Assembly (NCBI RefSeq): GCF_002099425.1
Contig: NW_018343973.1
Coordinates: forward strand, 2,670,501 to 2,734,500
Length of the DNA stretch: 64,000 bases
Origin: Phascolarctos cinereus
Lineage: Eukaryota > Chordata > Mammalia > Diprotodontia > Phascolarctidae
Direction of reading: 5' to 3'
Under the pieces are notes generated by a model. It worked only from the letters and a program-made list of their open reading frames with translations, had not been told where the DNA came from and did no database searches. Of the stretch, positions 1 through 11,336 are shown piece after piece. Position numbers and translations under genes: made by a program. How positions within the stretch are numbered: the first letter of the stretch is position 1; each line of letters begins with the position of its first letter.

Positions 1-333
1 GGAAGCTTCTCACAGAGTTTATGAGACAGATAACTCAAGCTGCCTTACAAAAGTGCCTCTGACATGTTTCCCATTCCCTTTATTTCCTTTTGATAATCAT
101 CATTTTTCTTTTTTCCAAGGCCATCTACTTGGGATTTGATATTTCCCTTCTTCTGACACAAGTGCTTTTTTAGTCAGTACTAACATCTTTGTGGTGAGAA
201 CACCATCTGCTTATTCCTGGAAAACTATAAGCAAAGGAAAGTAAGTTAATCAAATGCTCTGAAAAGTTTCTGTGACCACAAGTAGGTGGAAAAGGCAAGA
301 GAGATCTTGTATGAAGGTAACAAACTTTATTGT
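1..333. other. Unique sequence, nothing recognised
   Basis: AT-rich single-copy-looking DNA. I see no exon, repeat signature or RNA gene. The short minus-strand ORF at 170-352 runs into the adjacent SINE and has no supporting features. Confidence 0.5.
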
Positions 334-478
334 ATTTTTTTGGGCTAGGCAATGAGGTTAAGTGAGTTGCCCAGGGTCACACATCTAATAAATGTCAAGT
401 GTCTGAGGCTGGAGTTGAACTCAGGTCGTCCTGACTCCAGGACCGGTGCTCTATCTACTACACCACCTAGCTGCCCCC
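334..478 (-). mobile_element. WSINE1-like CORE-SINE, antisense
   Basis: Reads as a T-rich start, then GGCTAGGCAATGAGGTTAAG, the conserved core 'CCCAGGGTCACAC', and the complement of the tRNA-like head ending CACCTAGCTGCCCCC. This is a full-length marsupial tRNA-headed SINE in reverse orientation. Moderate divergence from the younger copies in this window suggests middle age. Confidence 0.85.
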
Positions 479-482
479 AGTC

Positions 483-664
483 AGCTTTACTTTTGTCTTG
501 CCACTAGCCTTCAATGACTCTGGAGAAGAGAGCAACTTTGTCTTAACTTTGTGCAGCTCTGTCTCACTTAAATACAATTCATGTGCAAGTCAATACATCA
601 CCCTCCTGATATCATTGGTCCTCTCAGAGAATGAAGGAGGAACAGCAACAAAAACAATAATAAC
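483..664 (+). mobile_element. Old SINE with an ACA-rich, RTE-type tail (copy 1)
   Basis: Shares 'CAATTCATGTGCAAGTCAA', a CATCACC...GATATCATTGGTCCTC block and an AACAGCAACAAAAACAA tail with copies at about 7255-7395 and 39880-40302. Three copies with the same 3' end show that it is a dispersed family. The CAA/ACA-type tail is typical of elements mobilised by RTE LINEs (inference). The ORF at 498-695 lies in it and is not a gene. Confidence 0.65.
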
Positions 665-756
665 AAACTTTATGAAGGGGGATAGTTGGAAGTAAGGCTG
701 AAGAGGAAGTTAAGCCAGATTATAGGGGCCTTAAATGCTAGAGTCAAGGACATAGA

Positions 757-905
757 ACCATACATTTAGAGCTAGGTGGGATCTTAGATCATATTAAACC
801 CTTAATTTTGTAGGTGAAAGAATGGAGACTCGGAGAGTTCAAATGATTTCCCCAAGGTCAAACAGGTAGTAAGTATCAGAGCAGAAATTTGAACTCTGAC
901 GTTGA
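757..905 (-). mobile_element. MIR3-like SINE, antisense
   Basis: Contains degraded antisense MIR3 landmarks: 'TTTAGAGCTAGGTGGGATCT', a GTGAAAGAATGGAGACTCGGAGA stretch matching the complement of CTCAGTTTCCTCATCTG, 'CAAGGTCAAACAGGTAGTA' and TTTGAACTCTGA. It is old and diverged. Confidence 0.65.
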
Positions 906-2085
906 TGTCTTATGTGATGTATTATAGGGAGTCGTGGAAGATCTACTCAAAAGAGAGCAGGAAAGTGGAATGGTGAGACCCATATGAATGCACAGAAGCA
1001 GGAGAATTATTTTGCCAACTGCGAAAAAAGATGGTTTAGAGGGGAGAGACCTGAGACAGTCTCCATTACTGCTTAATGTGGGGGAGCAAAACATATGCAA
1101 CAAAAAAGTGCCTCTAGTCATTCCCCTCTCTAATCTATCCTTTACACAGCTGCCAAAATAATCCTCCTGCTTCTGTGCATTTGCACAGTCTGATACAGAT
1201 TGATTCCTACTGCGTGCCCTTCCCAACCTTGGACTCGCAAGCATAGATTTTAGCTCCTGACTATTCCTGCCTACCTGTACCTGCCTCTACACACAGCCTA
1301 TACATACAACTCTGTGGATGCCTATGACATGAAGTACCTGCCTGCTGTTTCTTGCCTTACCAACCTCTCTGGACCTGGCTTCTGACTCATCTAATAGTCA
1401 GACTCCCAGTGTTGGTCTCTCCAGACTAGTTCTGTCCCATCAATTCCACAGATTCTTATTAAGTACCTACTATGTGGCAGTCATTATGCTAGTTCCTGAG
1501 AATAAAAAAGTGAAACAGAAAATTTAAAACATATGTAGCCCAAATAAGCTCTTGGGATTCTTATCCCAACTTTCATTTGTACTGTTGTGGGTCCCTAGCA
1601 GGCTGGCTAACTACATCTTTCCCCTAAAGGTTATAAGGGTACTTATCCTGAGGAGCAGGAGATGTTTGCTAATGCTATCATCTTGAGGTCCTATTCTATG
1701 GGTTCTCTCCAACATCATTTGCCAGTGCCAGTTAATATCTTCTTAGTATCACTTGACTGATGTGATGTTTTACCAAGAAGATAGAGCAAGGATAGAAGGA
1801 CAAGCACATTCCTCTGAACTAGGGACAAACTTCCCTGAACCAACTTAGCTCCTAAGGAGAGTAGGCTCACTTGAAGCAGTGGCTTCAGATCATTATCCCC
1901 ACTAAATTCACTTTTGGATGCAGTATAGCCAATGAATGAAGTCAAAGTTGCTCCTTTGTTTGCAGAAAACACTACTGGCCTGGGTTAAGCAAGGTCATGC
2001 GGTGCCTCATTCCTCACCAGGCCTACAAATTCTATCATGGACTCTAGTCTCTTGACTTTTTGAGGCTCATAATGCCACAGCCTAC
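906..2085. other. Mostly unique sequence with one short L2/MIR3 tail
   Basis: Only one repeat piece is evident, at about 1440-1505, where 'TTATTAAGTACCTACTATG' matches the antisense 3' end shared by L2 and MIR3. The rest shows no recognisable gene or repeat. The minus ORF at 876-1244 has no family resemblance and no splice context. Confidence 0.5.
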
Positions 2086-2266
2086 CAGGGGTGGGGAATC
2101 TATGGCCTCAAGGCCACATGTGGCCCTGTAGGTCCTCAAGTACGGCCCTCTGACGGAATCCAAACTTCACAGAACAAATCCTCTCATTAAAGGGATTCAG
2201 TCAAAGTCCCACTTGAGGATCTAGAGGGCCACATGTGGCCTCAAGGCTGCAGGTTCCCCATCCCTG
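2086..2266. mobile_element. Palindromic hAT-like MITE (CAGGGGTGGGGAA type)
   Basis: Begins CAGGGGTGGGGAATCT and ends AGGTTCCCCATCCCTG, giving near-perfect terminal inverted repeats. The inner arms also mirror each other: 'GGCCACATGTGGCCC' near the left and 'GGGCCACATGTGGCC' near the right. The whole ~180 bp could fold into one hairpin. The CAGGGG termini resemble non-autonomous hAT elements. I could not find a clean 8-bp target duplication. Confidence 0.75.
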
Positions 2267-3464
2267 GCTAGTCCATTCTATCTCCAATATGTCTTCACTT
2301 CAGGCAGGAAAGAATAGATATAACAGGAACAGAAGCAACAGAAGGTCTCTGTTCTTAGGACTTCATGTAGACCTGAGTGGGGCAGTAGGTTAGAGGTACT
2401 CTCCTTACCAGGAGGCTTACAGCAGTTACTGCTTCCTTACTGAAAGCCAGCCAGGCAGGAAAGAGACAGTTGCCTTTTGGGAGTCTTTTGCATGCAGCTA
2501 ACTTCTGCACCAGCAGCCAATCAAAGAAAATATGTAGTAAGTGTGCCAGGAACAATTATGTACCTGTACATGTTCTAAACTTCAAGTTTGGATCACGTGA
2601 AGTTGAGCACACTCATAAGGGCTGGACTCTCCTAGGCCAGATTCCTGTTAGGCTTACAGATTAATCACAGAGAACTTCAGAATGCTCACTCAGTCCCATT
2701 GCTTTCTGACTCTACATGCTCAGGGAAGCAAACAGGAGCCGGCTCATAGACTTGTGCCTGGACATTGTCCTTCGAGTAGGAAGCACCCCTTTCCCCTACC
2801 ACCAAGAAAAGGTAGATGTTGCTAATTCCCTTAGTCATGTGAAGGAAAGGAGGACTATAAATAAATAATATAAATGATAAACAATAATGACAAATAAATA
2901 AACAAAAGGGAGAATCGGGTAAACTGAAAACACAATCAAGGGCAGCTATTTTGGGTAAGAAGGAAAAGGAACTGGGAAACCAGCTTAGGCATATCCACTC
3001 CCCCTCACCCTCCTAAGCCTCTAGGGTAAGATACTTCCTGACTGAACACCTCCAACCGTCATCCCACAGGGAACAACAAATTTGATTTTATCCTTCTGTG
3101 TGAAAAAAAGATGGAGAATATCTGGAGGCATTGAATGGGCTAAAAACATGTAGGAAGAGGTGGCTACATTTGGCCAGAGGGAAACTAGAAAACAAGTTGG
3201 GTGTATTCCTAACCTCTAAAAATGACTCAGAACAGAGACTCAGGCAAGCTTTATATCCCCTCAGACAAGGCAGGGGCCTGCCTACAGGGGAGGGGGTGGT
3301 GCCAGAGAATGAATGATGAGGGAATACAAGAAAAGGTCAGAAACACCAAAAATATATAGAGGAAAAAGTCTCAAGAAAAGCTCAGTATACATGCAGAAAA
3401 ACCAATAGAAAGGAACCTAAAACCAGAAGGAAAAATAAGTAAAATGTTATCATCTTTTCTCACT
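2267..3464. other. Unique sequence with one A-rich stretch
   Basis: A low-complexity AATAAATAAA-type stretch lies at about 2855-2910. No gene, RNA or recognisable repeat is seen elsewhere. The short ORFs at 2355-2664 and 3131-3316 lack start context, splice sites or family resemblance. Confidence 0.45.
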
Positions 3465-3660
3465 CTATTTTCCAGGTCAGTTGTTTTTTCAATGAAATAT
3501 TTCATATTTCTTCTAATTTTACTTCATTTTATTGTTTCTTGATATCTCATGGAATCATTAGCTTCTATTTGCCCAATTTTATTTTTCTTAAGGAAGACTT
3601 TCTTCAGTGAGTTTTTGTACCTCTTTTTCCATTTGGCCAATTCTATAAAATTCTGTATAA
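3465..3660 (-). mobile_element. L1 LINE fragment (ORF1 coiled-coil region), antisense
   Basis: T-rich antisense sequence with 'TTTTTGTACCTCTTTTTCC' followed by ATTTGGCCAATTCT. This is the form I associate with the antisense ORF1 leucine/lysine-rich coiled coil of marsupial L1. Only about 200 bp is present. Confidence 0.55.
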
Positions 3661-3849
3661 CTTCAGAGAGGGTTAAAAGTTCCCTTAGAAAATATTATAT
3701 TGTGAAAGCGAACCATTAGTGCCTGATAAAAGACATAAAATCCAGAGAGCATGGATCACCAAAAACTCCAGCATGGTTCAAAAGGAAACAAAAAATGAAA
3801 AATAAAAAAATTAATATTGATCATAAAGAATCTGATGATTCTTCAAGGC

Positions 3850-5345
3850 AGATGTGAGACAGGAGTATGTGGGAGACAGTCTGCACCAAAGTACAGAAGG
3901 GGAACAGAAAGTTGAATATAGGCAATAGCATATAAATCAGTCTGGTAGAACCACAGAGTAGGTGAAAGAGAGTGATATATAACAAACCTGAAAAGGGAGA
4001 CTGGGGTTATATTGTAAAGGGTTTCAAAAACTGAACAAATGAGTTTCAATCTCATTCTAGAGGAAATAAAAACCACTGGAACTTTTTTGAGTAGGGGAGC
4101 TACATGATTAGATCTATGCTTTAGCAATATCAGTTTGGCAGTTTGATGGAGGATGGATACACTGGAGAGCGGTTAGACTGGATACTGGGAAAGCAATTAG
4201 GAAATTATTTCAATAGTCCAGGCGAAGGTTGATGAGGAACTGAACTAAGGCAGTGCCTATGTTGGCACTGTGTCCTCTCTCTCTGTGAGAGAAAGGGAAG
4301 GGATAAAAGCTATATTGTGGAGGTAGATTTAACAAGACTTAATAACTGTCTGGATATGAGGAGTTCAGGAAAAGAGTCAAGGATAACTGCAAAGTTGTAA
4401 ACCTAAGTGACTGGAAGGATAGAAGTGCTCCCAACAGAAGTAGTAAGTTAAGAAGAGGAAAGAGTTTGAGGGGCAAGTCCTATTTGGGATATGTTGAGTT
4501 TGAGATATTTGTTGGACAACTAGTTGGAGACATCCAAAAGTCATTGGAAAAATGGAGTTTAGGAGAGAAACTAGGACTGGATTTATAGATCTGTGATTCT
4601 TCTCCAAAGATAGTGGAACTCACAGGAACTAATAAAATAACCAAGGAAGAAAGCATAGAGAGAGAAGAAAAGAGGGTTTGGGACCAGGATCTCAGAGGTA
4701 GAGTATACCTATACATAGGTGTTGAGACATGGATAGTGATTCAGGAAAGGAGACTGAGAAGGAGCAGCCAGACGGGTAAGAGGAAAATCAGGAAGCAGGC
4801 AGAGAGGTAGGAGGAAAATCAGGAAAGAACAATGTTATGAAAACCCAAAGAAGGAAGAGTACCTATGAGGAGGAGGTGGCCAACAATGTCAAAGACTACA
4901 GAGGGGTCAAAAAGGATAAGGACTGAGATAAAATCATTGGCTTTGGCAATTAATGTATCATTGACAACACTGAAGAGAGTAGTTTTTGTTGATTAATGAG
5001 GCCAAAAGTTAGATTGTAAGGAATGGGAGAAGTGGGGGTGTTGTGAGAAGGTGAAGGCAAAGAGTTTGAATGGGATAGGATGATTTAGCTTAGACATTTA
5101 GACAATGTAGCTTGAGGTGGTGGTAGGATCAAATGAAGGATGAGAGGGGAGGGACTGTTGTGAGCAGTAGGGAAGGAGCCAATGGATAAAGAGAGATTGA
5201 AAATTAGGGAGAGAGAGAAAGGGAATGATCAGTAAGGTAAGTTTCCAAGGAAGATGGGAGGGAATATGATCTAAGGTATAGATTATGAGAGATGAGGGAG
5301 TTGAGGAACTGAGATTTAGGGGTCCTTTAGGGGACAGAAATATAT
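3850..5345 (-). mobile_element. L2 LINE, antisense, reverse-transcriptase C-terminal half
   Basis: An L2 3' portion in reverse. Minus-strand reading near 4020-4127 gives 'LKHRSNHVAPLLKK' and 'SRMRLKLICSVFETLYNI', the L2 ORF2p C-terminal segment. Further in, TATTTCAATAGTCCAGGCG is antisense of 'DYCNS', and GATGATTTAGC-type and AATGTCAAAGACTACAGAG stretches are antisense of the '-FDTVDH-' catalytic neighbourhood. It is heavily decayed, and the ORFs at 3843-4127, 4377-4716 and 5098-5361 are fragments of it. Confidence 0.85.
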
Positions 5346-5439
5346 AAATCAAAGTTCTCAAGTATAAAGGCAGGAATTGATAAAGAGAGAGAAACAGAGG
5401 CTATAAGTCAGGTACTGAATTTCTTGAGAAAGGAAGTAG

Positions 5440-5625
5440 GCATTGTCACTGGAGACATCACTGGCTCTAGTCAGAGAACCTGGGTTTAAATCCCATTTCT
5501 GACGCTTACTACTTGTATGACATTGGGAAAGTCATTTAATCTCCTCAGACCTCAATTTTCTCATATGTAAAGCAAGAAGTTTGGAGTGGATGGCTTCTGA
5601 AGTCTCTTTAGTTTCATGTTCTTAT
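5440..5625 (+). mobile_element. MIR3-type SINE, sense
   Basis: Order is GAACCTGGGTTTAAATCCC (B-box-like tRNA head), GACATTGGGAAAGTCATTTAAT, CCTCAATTTTCTCATATGTAAA, then TTGGAGTGGATGGCTTCTGAAG, the typical MIR3 3' block. Close to full length and diverged. Confidence 0.85.
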
Positions 5626-6954
5626 GACATAAGGCCTATTATACTGTAACAGACATCAGGCTCTGGATATGTCTTCTCAAAGGAGAGAACCAGAGTAACA
5701 ATGATAGGGATGGTCTGGAAGTGGCCTTGAGGAACAAAAAGCATGTCTACTCTCCCTCCTGATTCAGTGTGTTGGGGATATGATTGAAGGTACATCTAGT
5801 CCTGGGGATGATGGCCAGGGACACAACGTCTTCTGGGGGTTTGAGGTAGGAGTAGGGTGGGAAGAGGCAGGTTTCTTTGACTCTAAGGAGATGGAAGGAG
5901 TGTAAAAGGAACAGGTCTAGTATGAAGGATGGTTTGTCACCAGCAAAAAGCAATGCTCTATAAAGAACAATGGAAGGGAAGGGGTCTTATGGTCCATAAA
6001 ATATATGGCTGACATGAAAGGATGAATGGATGGATGGATACATGGTAGCTAGGGAAGGGAGTTTCTGCCTCATTACCCAGTGACACTGAATCACAAGGAT
6101 TCTGAGTGGAGTTACAGGACAGTGAATTGTCATGACACTACTAGCAAGAGTATAATTAATTGGATCATCAGTACCTAAGCAAAAGGGGGAGTGGTAGTAG
6201 AACATGGCAGCAAGAGAGGAGATCAAGAGTCCCTGGCTTCCTGCTGGTCAAGGCAGAGGTCAGCTGAGTGGTTGGGCCTGGCTGATTATAGAGAGATGAG
6301 GGATGGTTGAAGTACTCACCCCTTTAATCACCATTAGTTCTGCCCTAGGGTTTTGCTGTGGCTCAAAATGTGGAGTATCTAGTGGCCAGCTTTATAGTTC
6401 AGTGAGCTTCTACCAACTGAGTTAGGCTGGATACTAAGGCTACATTCATATAAGGCCCTTGAAGGGTTTGGATTTGAAATATCTATAGTTTGTGCTATAC
6501 CGGCATAATTTATAAGAATTCAGAGTCACCTCTATGCCGTGATGAGACATTAGGACAGGACTTTAAGGAAAGGAATATCCTTGCGATAACAAGCCAGGAA
6601 TAAATTATTTGGGGAAATGCATAGGAGAAAGGCAAAGGGCTATGTCTGTTTGACAGTAAATATCTAGATGAAAAGAAATTCATTCAGTCTTCTGGATGAT
6701 TGGTTCCCATTTTGGTACATGTTCAAATACTTGGGAAATACAGATATTTATTTTCCTTTTGATTTTCATCTAGATATTGAATAATATGGAGCCATAGCCT
6801 AAAGGTCATTTGCAGAATAGTTTAGTCAGTTCACAAAGCCAGATCTCAGAAGTATCTTCTTTAGATATATCATGTACAACAGGAGTGTATGGGATGTTCA
6901 TTGAGTGCTAGCACCTCTAGTGTGAGGGCTTGCTGAGCTCTTTTCAGGGCTACT
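5626..6954. other. Unclassified sequence; contains one long-arm inverted repeat
   Basis: Nothing coding is recognised. The purine-rich 5690-6260 part could be a further-decayed 5' piece of the antisense L2 just upstream, but I cannot show it. A (ATGG)n-like run lies near 6025-6045. The inverted repeat at 6659-6778 is listed separately. Confidence 0.4.
6659..6778. repeat. 16-bp perfect inverted repeat, 88-bp spacer
   Basis: AATATCTAGATGAAAA at 6659-6674 is the exact reverse complement of TTTTCATCTAGATATT at 6763-6778. The arms could be termini of a short non-autonomous DNA element or a hairpin. No clear flanking duplication was found. Confidence 0.7.
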
Positions 6955-7395
6955 CATCCATCTTTGGTGTCCCTCTGGCACTCAACTCTCACCTGTGGCT
7001 CCAAGAAGCTGTAGCATGGGCAGGGGCCATGCTTTGGTAAACTGTCTTGGCAGACAGGCTAACTCAAGTTGAGGGTAACCAATAGGCCTCACACTTGTAG
7101 GTGAGTTAGGGGCATGTGAAGACTTCCCCAGCAGAACGGGTGGATGAGAACAATTTGTCCTATGAAGGCAGCTGAAGCAGACACCATGGAGTGCTTAGAG
7201 CCTGATCAGATATTGAAGAGGCTAAGACGCATCGAAGATGAATAACAGGCCACTCTGATCACTCTGGAAGACAGAGTAAGGCAGATGATTTTGTGCAAAT
7301 CTGCCTCACTTCAAATCAATTCATGTGTAAGTCAAGACATCACCCCATGATGTCACTGGTCTTCCTTGAAAATGAAGGAAAAACAACAAGCAACA
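6955..7395 (+). mobile_element. Composite dispersed repeat ending in the RTE-type SINE tail (copy 2)
   Basis: The last ~140 bp (about 7255-7395) shares CAATTCATGTGTAAGTCAAG, 'GATGTCACTGGTC' and an AACAACAAG tail with the elements at 483-664 and 39880-40302. The preceding ~300 bp (from 'CATCTTTGGTGTCCCTCTGG') looks like a longer relative of the same element, but I place it with low confidence. Confidence 0.5.
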
Positions 7396-7560
7396 TGTAC
7401 AGCATCTGAAATAAAACACAGAAATGGTCCTGCAAAGAGCCATCCATATTCAAAACAAGCTCCTAAAAAGAATTGTTAGCTGTAATGAGGAATATGGCCC
7501 CTTTGTCATCTGTAACCACCACTAGAACAACACAATATAACCTTCCCTCTCCCAGCCTTG

Positions 7561-7606
7561 CACACACACACACACACCCACACACACACCCACACACACA
7601 CACCCT
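7561..7606. repeat. (CA)n microsatellite with CCCA interruptions
   Basis: CA dinucleotides interrupted by three CCCA units. The flanking histidine/threonine-rich ORF at 7473-7715 is a product of this repeat and not a gene. Confidence 0.95.
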
Positions 7607-9000
7607 CACCCTCAGGCACATCTATGAAAGCAAAGCAGAATGGAAAAAATCAGCACATCTTGGAACTGAAAGATGGGTAGACAAGTTATCTGGGCTTTTA
7701 GAGTATTCAAATTAAGCTACTAATGGCCAAACTCTTCCCCAGGATGTATTGGGTCTTCTCAAAATTACTGAAATTGAATCCAAGAGCCATAATATTGCTG
7801 AAGGTACTTAGTATGCAGCCATCAATTATAAACACATGGAACAATGCTGAAGAAGATGAAGGGTAACATTTGGTGTTGCTGATGACGCAGCATAATCACA
7901 TGAAAAGTCATTCATAGCTCTTTCCTTTGTGCATAAGCACATATTTATTTACTTGTCATGCCTAAATGTTGGGAAAATCTCTCATGGAAATGCTTAATGG
8001 AAGAGTGAAGTATAATTCCAAATATTTGAAATTACCCAGGACCTAAGGATGGAGACTAAAAATAGAATCTCACTGCTTGGATTTCAATGGAAGATGTCTT
8101 GTAAAACAAGTTACCCAGTGTAAAAAATTGCCTGATGCCCTAACAAGGAAGATTAAAATTCATCTGAGGCTTCCAAGCCTCGCCAGGACGAGGAGTTATG
8201 GTGGATCAACCTGAGATTATGCTGACATGTTAGTGCGAGGTGAAGGTAGGGAATACAAGCAGCTGCCATAAGAGATCAAAGCTTGGTGAGGTGTTTTGAA
8301 TGAGACAAATGTTTTTTTTTTTAACATATCCTGCATCTTGCCTTGTGGTCCAGTGCTGACCTCTCAGCCTAAATCTTTTGCTCCTGCAATTGCTTTCTCA
8401 TTTATATTCTAGCCCCTCTGATTTTAGTGCTCTGGAGAAACTCTGAAGCTAACCTGGTCTGGATCCATGTGGACTGACTCCAAAAACCTTGTGCCTCATT
8501 AATCCACCCAAGTTTGAATCTACAATGCTTGGGCTTGAGCTGTCCTGATTGGTGAGTTAGTACAAATTCACCCAGCTCACCATCTAGTCAACTAAGGGGC
8601 AACATGATATCAGACAACCAAAATGTTTTCTGGACTACAACAATGAAGCAGACCAGCATTATTGGTCTGAAATTCAAAAGGTACAAAACAATATGGATCT
8701 CCAAGGGAACACCATCACTATTGTACCACACTGCCCCGTACCCTACTCATACTGTATAGACTTTGGTTTTGACCAGTGCTTGCTTGAATGAACAATGAGT
8801 CCCAACAACCTGGGTTTGGAGAATGTAGGTGAAATTTCAACAAAAACAGCTTGGGGTTAATGGAATGTAACTGTGCAGGAAACTCCGGGGAAGGCAGCTG
8901 GCCATCAGCATATTTCATAGACTTGGAATTTTCATTACAATTGACTTCATCATAACATGAACCACTTGTATCTGTTTAAATAACTATTGGCTGTGAGATA
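7607..9000. other. Unique sequence, nothing recognised
   Basis: No exon, RNA or clear repeat signature found in this 1.4 kb. The minus ORF at 8718-8918 has no support. Confidence 0.45.
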
Positions 9001-9115
9001 CAGCATGGATTAGCAGAAAGCACATTCACTCAGGAGCCTTGGAATTTTATTTTGGCTTTGCCACTGACTTGTGGTGGGACCTGGAGTGAGTCCCTTATTT
9101 TGCCTGTGTCTTTAT
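9001..9115 (+). mobile_element. MIR-family SINE fragment, sense
   Basis: Contains AGCAGAAAGCACATTCACTC, GGCTTTGCCACTGACTTGTG and a CTGGAGTGAGTCCCTTATTTTGCC block, matching the middle of MIR/MIR3. The 3' end is missing. Confidence 0.55.
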
Positions 9116-9666
9116 TCATTTTACTTCCTTAACACCTTTCCCTTACTCTTTGCTTCCCACAGTTTTTCCCTTACAAAATAATATTGCCTTGGGTCTTTTT
9201 CTATCACTTTCTATAAACACTGCTTCTCCTTAGTACTTTTATTGTGTTGTGCTCATCAACACTGCCTATAATATGGTGCAATATAATAATGCAATAATGG
9301 CCAGTTTTAGGGTCCTTGAAGCAAAGTGAGGCATTCAACTAAACAATGCCGAATAGGTGCTTATCTCTGCTTGTAATTTCTCTTGCTTTCTATTTCCTAC
9401 ACACAACTCCCTTGTTGCTGTTGCTCCAGATCCAAAGAAGAAACTGAAATCCATAAAAAAGAAGCCAATTTTATTCAATTCTATTCCAACTCACCTGAAC
9501 TTAAGAAAAAAAAAGAAACCTAAACCCACAACTAATTATGGGTAGAGTGAGCCAATATAATTAAACTGATAATATCACCTAAATTTATTTACTCAGTACC
9601 ATATCAATCAAGCTACCAAAGGATTATTTTATAGATCTAGAACAAAATAATAAAATTTAGCTGGAG

Positions 9667-9876
9667 CAGTAGTTCTAAACTCAAATTGGGATGGTGGCCA
9701 CTAATCCATACATAAGAATCCTCATGGGCCACCCACTGACTTAATTTTAAGATGCAATATTATTTATGTTTTATTGTGTTTTTATTTATTTTGTTAAATA
9801 TTTCCCAATTAAATTTTAATTTGGTTCAGACAGTACTTGGGAGAGTAGGCAGCTTGTTTGACAGCCCTAATCTGGA
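9667..9876. mobile_element. hAT-like MITE (TGTCAAACTC-type termini)
   Basis: Left end CAGTAGTTCTAAACTCAAAT and right end GTTTGACAGCCCTAATCTG are decayed inverted terminal repeats of a CAGGGGTGTCAAACTC-type element. The interior is AT-rich ('TTTAATTTGGTTCAGACAG'), as in non-autonomous hAT elements of marsupials. Confidence 0.65.
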
Positions 9877-10019
9877 GGGACAAAAGGTCAAGAATCTCAA
9901 GAGAAATAATGAAAAAAAGTAGGAAGGAAAGAGTACCTCACAGGGGTTATCATCAAAACAATTTGATTTAAAAATGGAGAGGCAGATCAGTGGATTAAAT
10001 TGTTATTATCTCCACTGCC

Positions 10020-10352
10020 AAACCACTATTTAGCATTTACATAATGCTTAAAAGTTTACAGAACATATATTACATGAACATATGTAATAGAACATATATA
10101 ATGTACAGATATACAGAATATACATATATACATATACCTATATATAAACATATATTATGTGATTATCACAACAACCCTGTAAGCCAAATGTTATTATCAT
10201 ATCCTCATTTTACAGATGAAGAAACCTAGGCTGAGAGAGTTTAAGTGACTTGTCCAGTGTCACAGAGGTAGTAGATGTCTGAGGTGGGATTTAAATTCAG
10301 GTCTTCCTGACTCCAGATCCAACACTTTATCCACTGCAACACAGCTGCCTGA
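10020..10352 (-). mobile_element. THER1/MIR SINE, antisense, with an internal AT/CA-rich expansion
   Basis: Antisense MIR landmarks: 'CCTCATTTTACAGATGAAG', CTTGTCCAGTGTCACAGAGG, 'CAGGTCTTCCTGACTCCAG' and CCACTGCAACACAGCTGCC. A TATA/CATA-rich stretch at about 10060-10155 has expanded inside the 3' part of the element. The short ORF at 10044-10229 is spurious. Confidence 0.85.
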
Positions 10353-10374
10353 TTAGACAAATAATATACACAGT

Positions 10375-10690
10375 AGGAAACAAACATAGTACCCTAGTGT
10401 TCAATAAACTCAAAGACAAAAACTGCTGAAAAAACTAGATGGCAGTCTGGCAGAAACTGGGGTTAGAACAACATCTCACAACATCTAAGCTCTAAGTTCT
10501 CTAAGCTCCTAGGAGATATACAACTTAGATGGCAAAGGTCACATGGTAAACAAATTAGAGGGTCACAGAAGAAATTGCCTTTCATATATATGAATGAGGG
10601 GAAGGGTTCATAATCAAATAATGGATAATGGAGGATAAAGAAGATAAAATGAACAATCTTGATTACATAAAATCAAGAAAATTTTAATAG
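10375..10690 (+). mobile_element. L1 LINE ORF2 fragment, sense
   Basis: Contains sense L1 ORF2 3'-part landmarks: AGTGTTCAATAAACTCAAAG, 'CTGGCAGAAACTGGGGTTAG', GGGTTCATAATCAAATAATG and 'TTGATTACATAAAATCAAGA'. It abuts an L1 in the opposite orientation at about 10691, and the two cover overlapping parts of ORF2, so they are separate insertions. Confidence 0.75.
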
Positions 10691-10758
10691 ATGTGAGGTT
10701 GGACCTCAAAGTTGATTTAATTTCCTTTTCTCTACTTTTAGGGCTTTAAATAATTTTT

Positions 10759-10904
10759 CCATTCTTTTTGTTGAGACAATTGGGGTTAAATGACTTGCTC
10801 AGGGTCACACAGCTGGTAAGTATCAAGTGTCTGAGGTCACATTTGAACTCAGGTCCTCCTGACTCCAAGGTCAGAGCTCTATCCACTGTACCACCTAGCT
10901 GCCC
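10759..10904 (-). mobile_element. WSINE1-like SINE, antisense, inside the L1
   Basis: Antisense SINE with AATTGGGGTTAAATGACTTG, 'CAGGGTCACACAGCTGG' and CCACCTAGCTGCCC. It is flanked by a perfect 10-bp duplication AATAATTTTT (10749-10758 and 10905-10914). Both ORFs at 10746-10974 read through it and are spurious. Confidence 0.92.
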
Positions 10905-11336
10905 AATAATTTTTAATTCAGTTGGTGGTGATTTAGATTTCTTCATTTGGAAACATCCTGTTCATATGCTTTAATCTTTTATTGGGGAATGGTTTATAGC
11001 CTTTTAAATTAGAATCAATTCCTTATACTTCTTAGAAATGAGAACTTTATCAAAGAAACTTTTTGTAAAGATTTTTTTCCCAGTCACTTTTTTCTTTTTA
11101 AATTTTTACTCCATTAGATTTATTTGTGCAAAAGTATTTTAATTTTATATACTCAGAATTGCCTACCTTATCTTGTGTGAGCCTTTTTATTATTTGTTCA
11201 GTTATATGCTCTTTATCTCTAGTTAGCATTTCTATAGAGCTTTAAGATTTGCAAAATGTTTTCTTCCTTACTTCTATAATTTGTTTATGATTTAACTTTT
11301 TCTATCTCAAAATGTCCATTTGGATGTGATATTAGG

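Noticed and set aside
876-1244. 122-codon minus-strand ORF
   Set aside because: Longest ORF in the window but no domain, signal or splice context, and its end overlaps an antisense MIR3; expected by chance in 64 kb.
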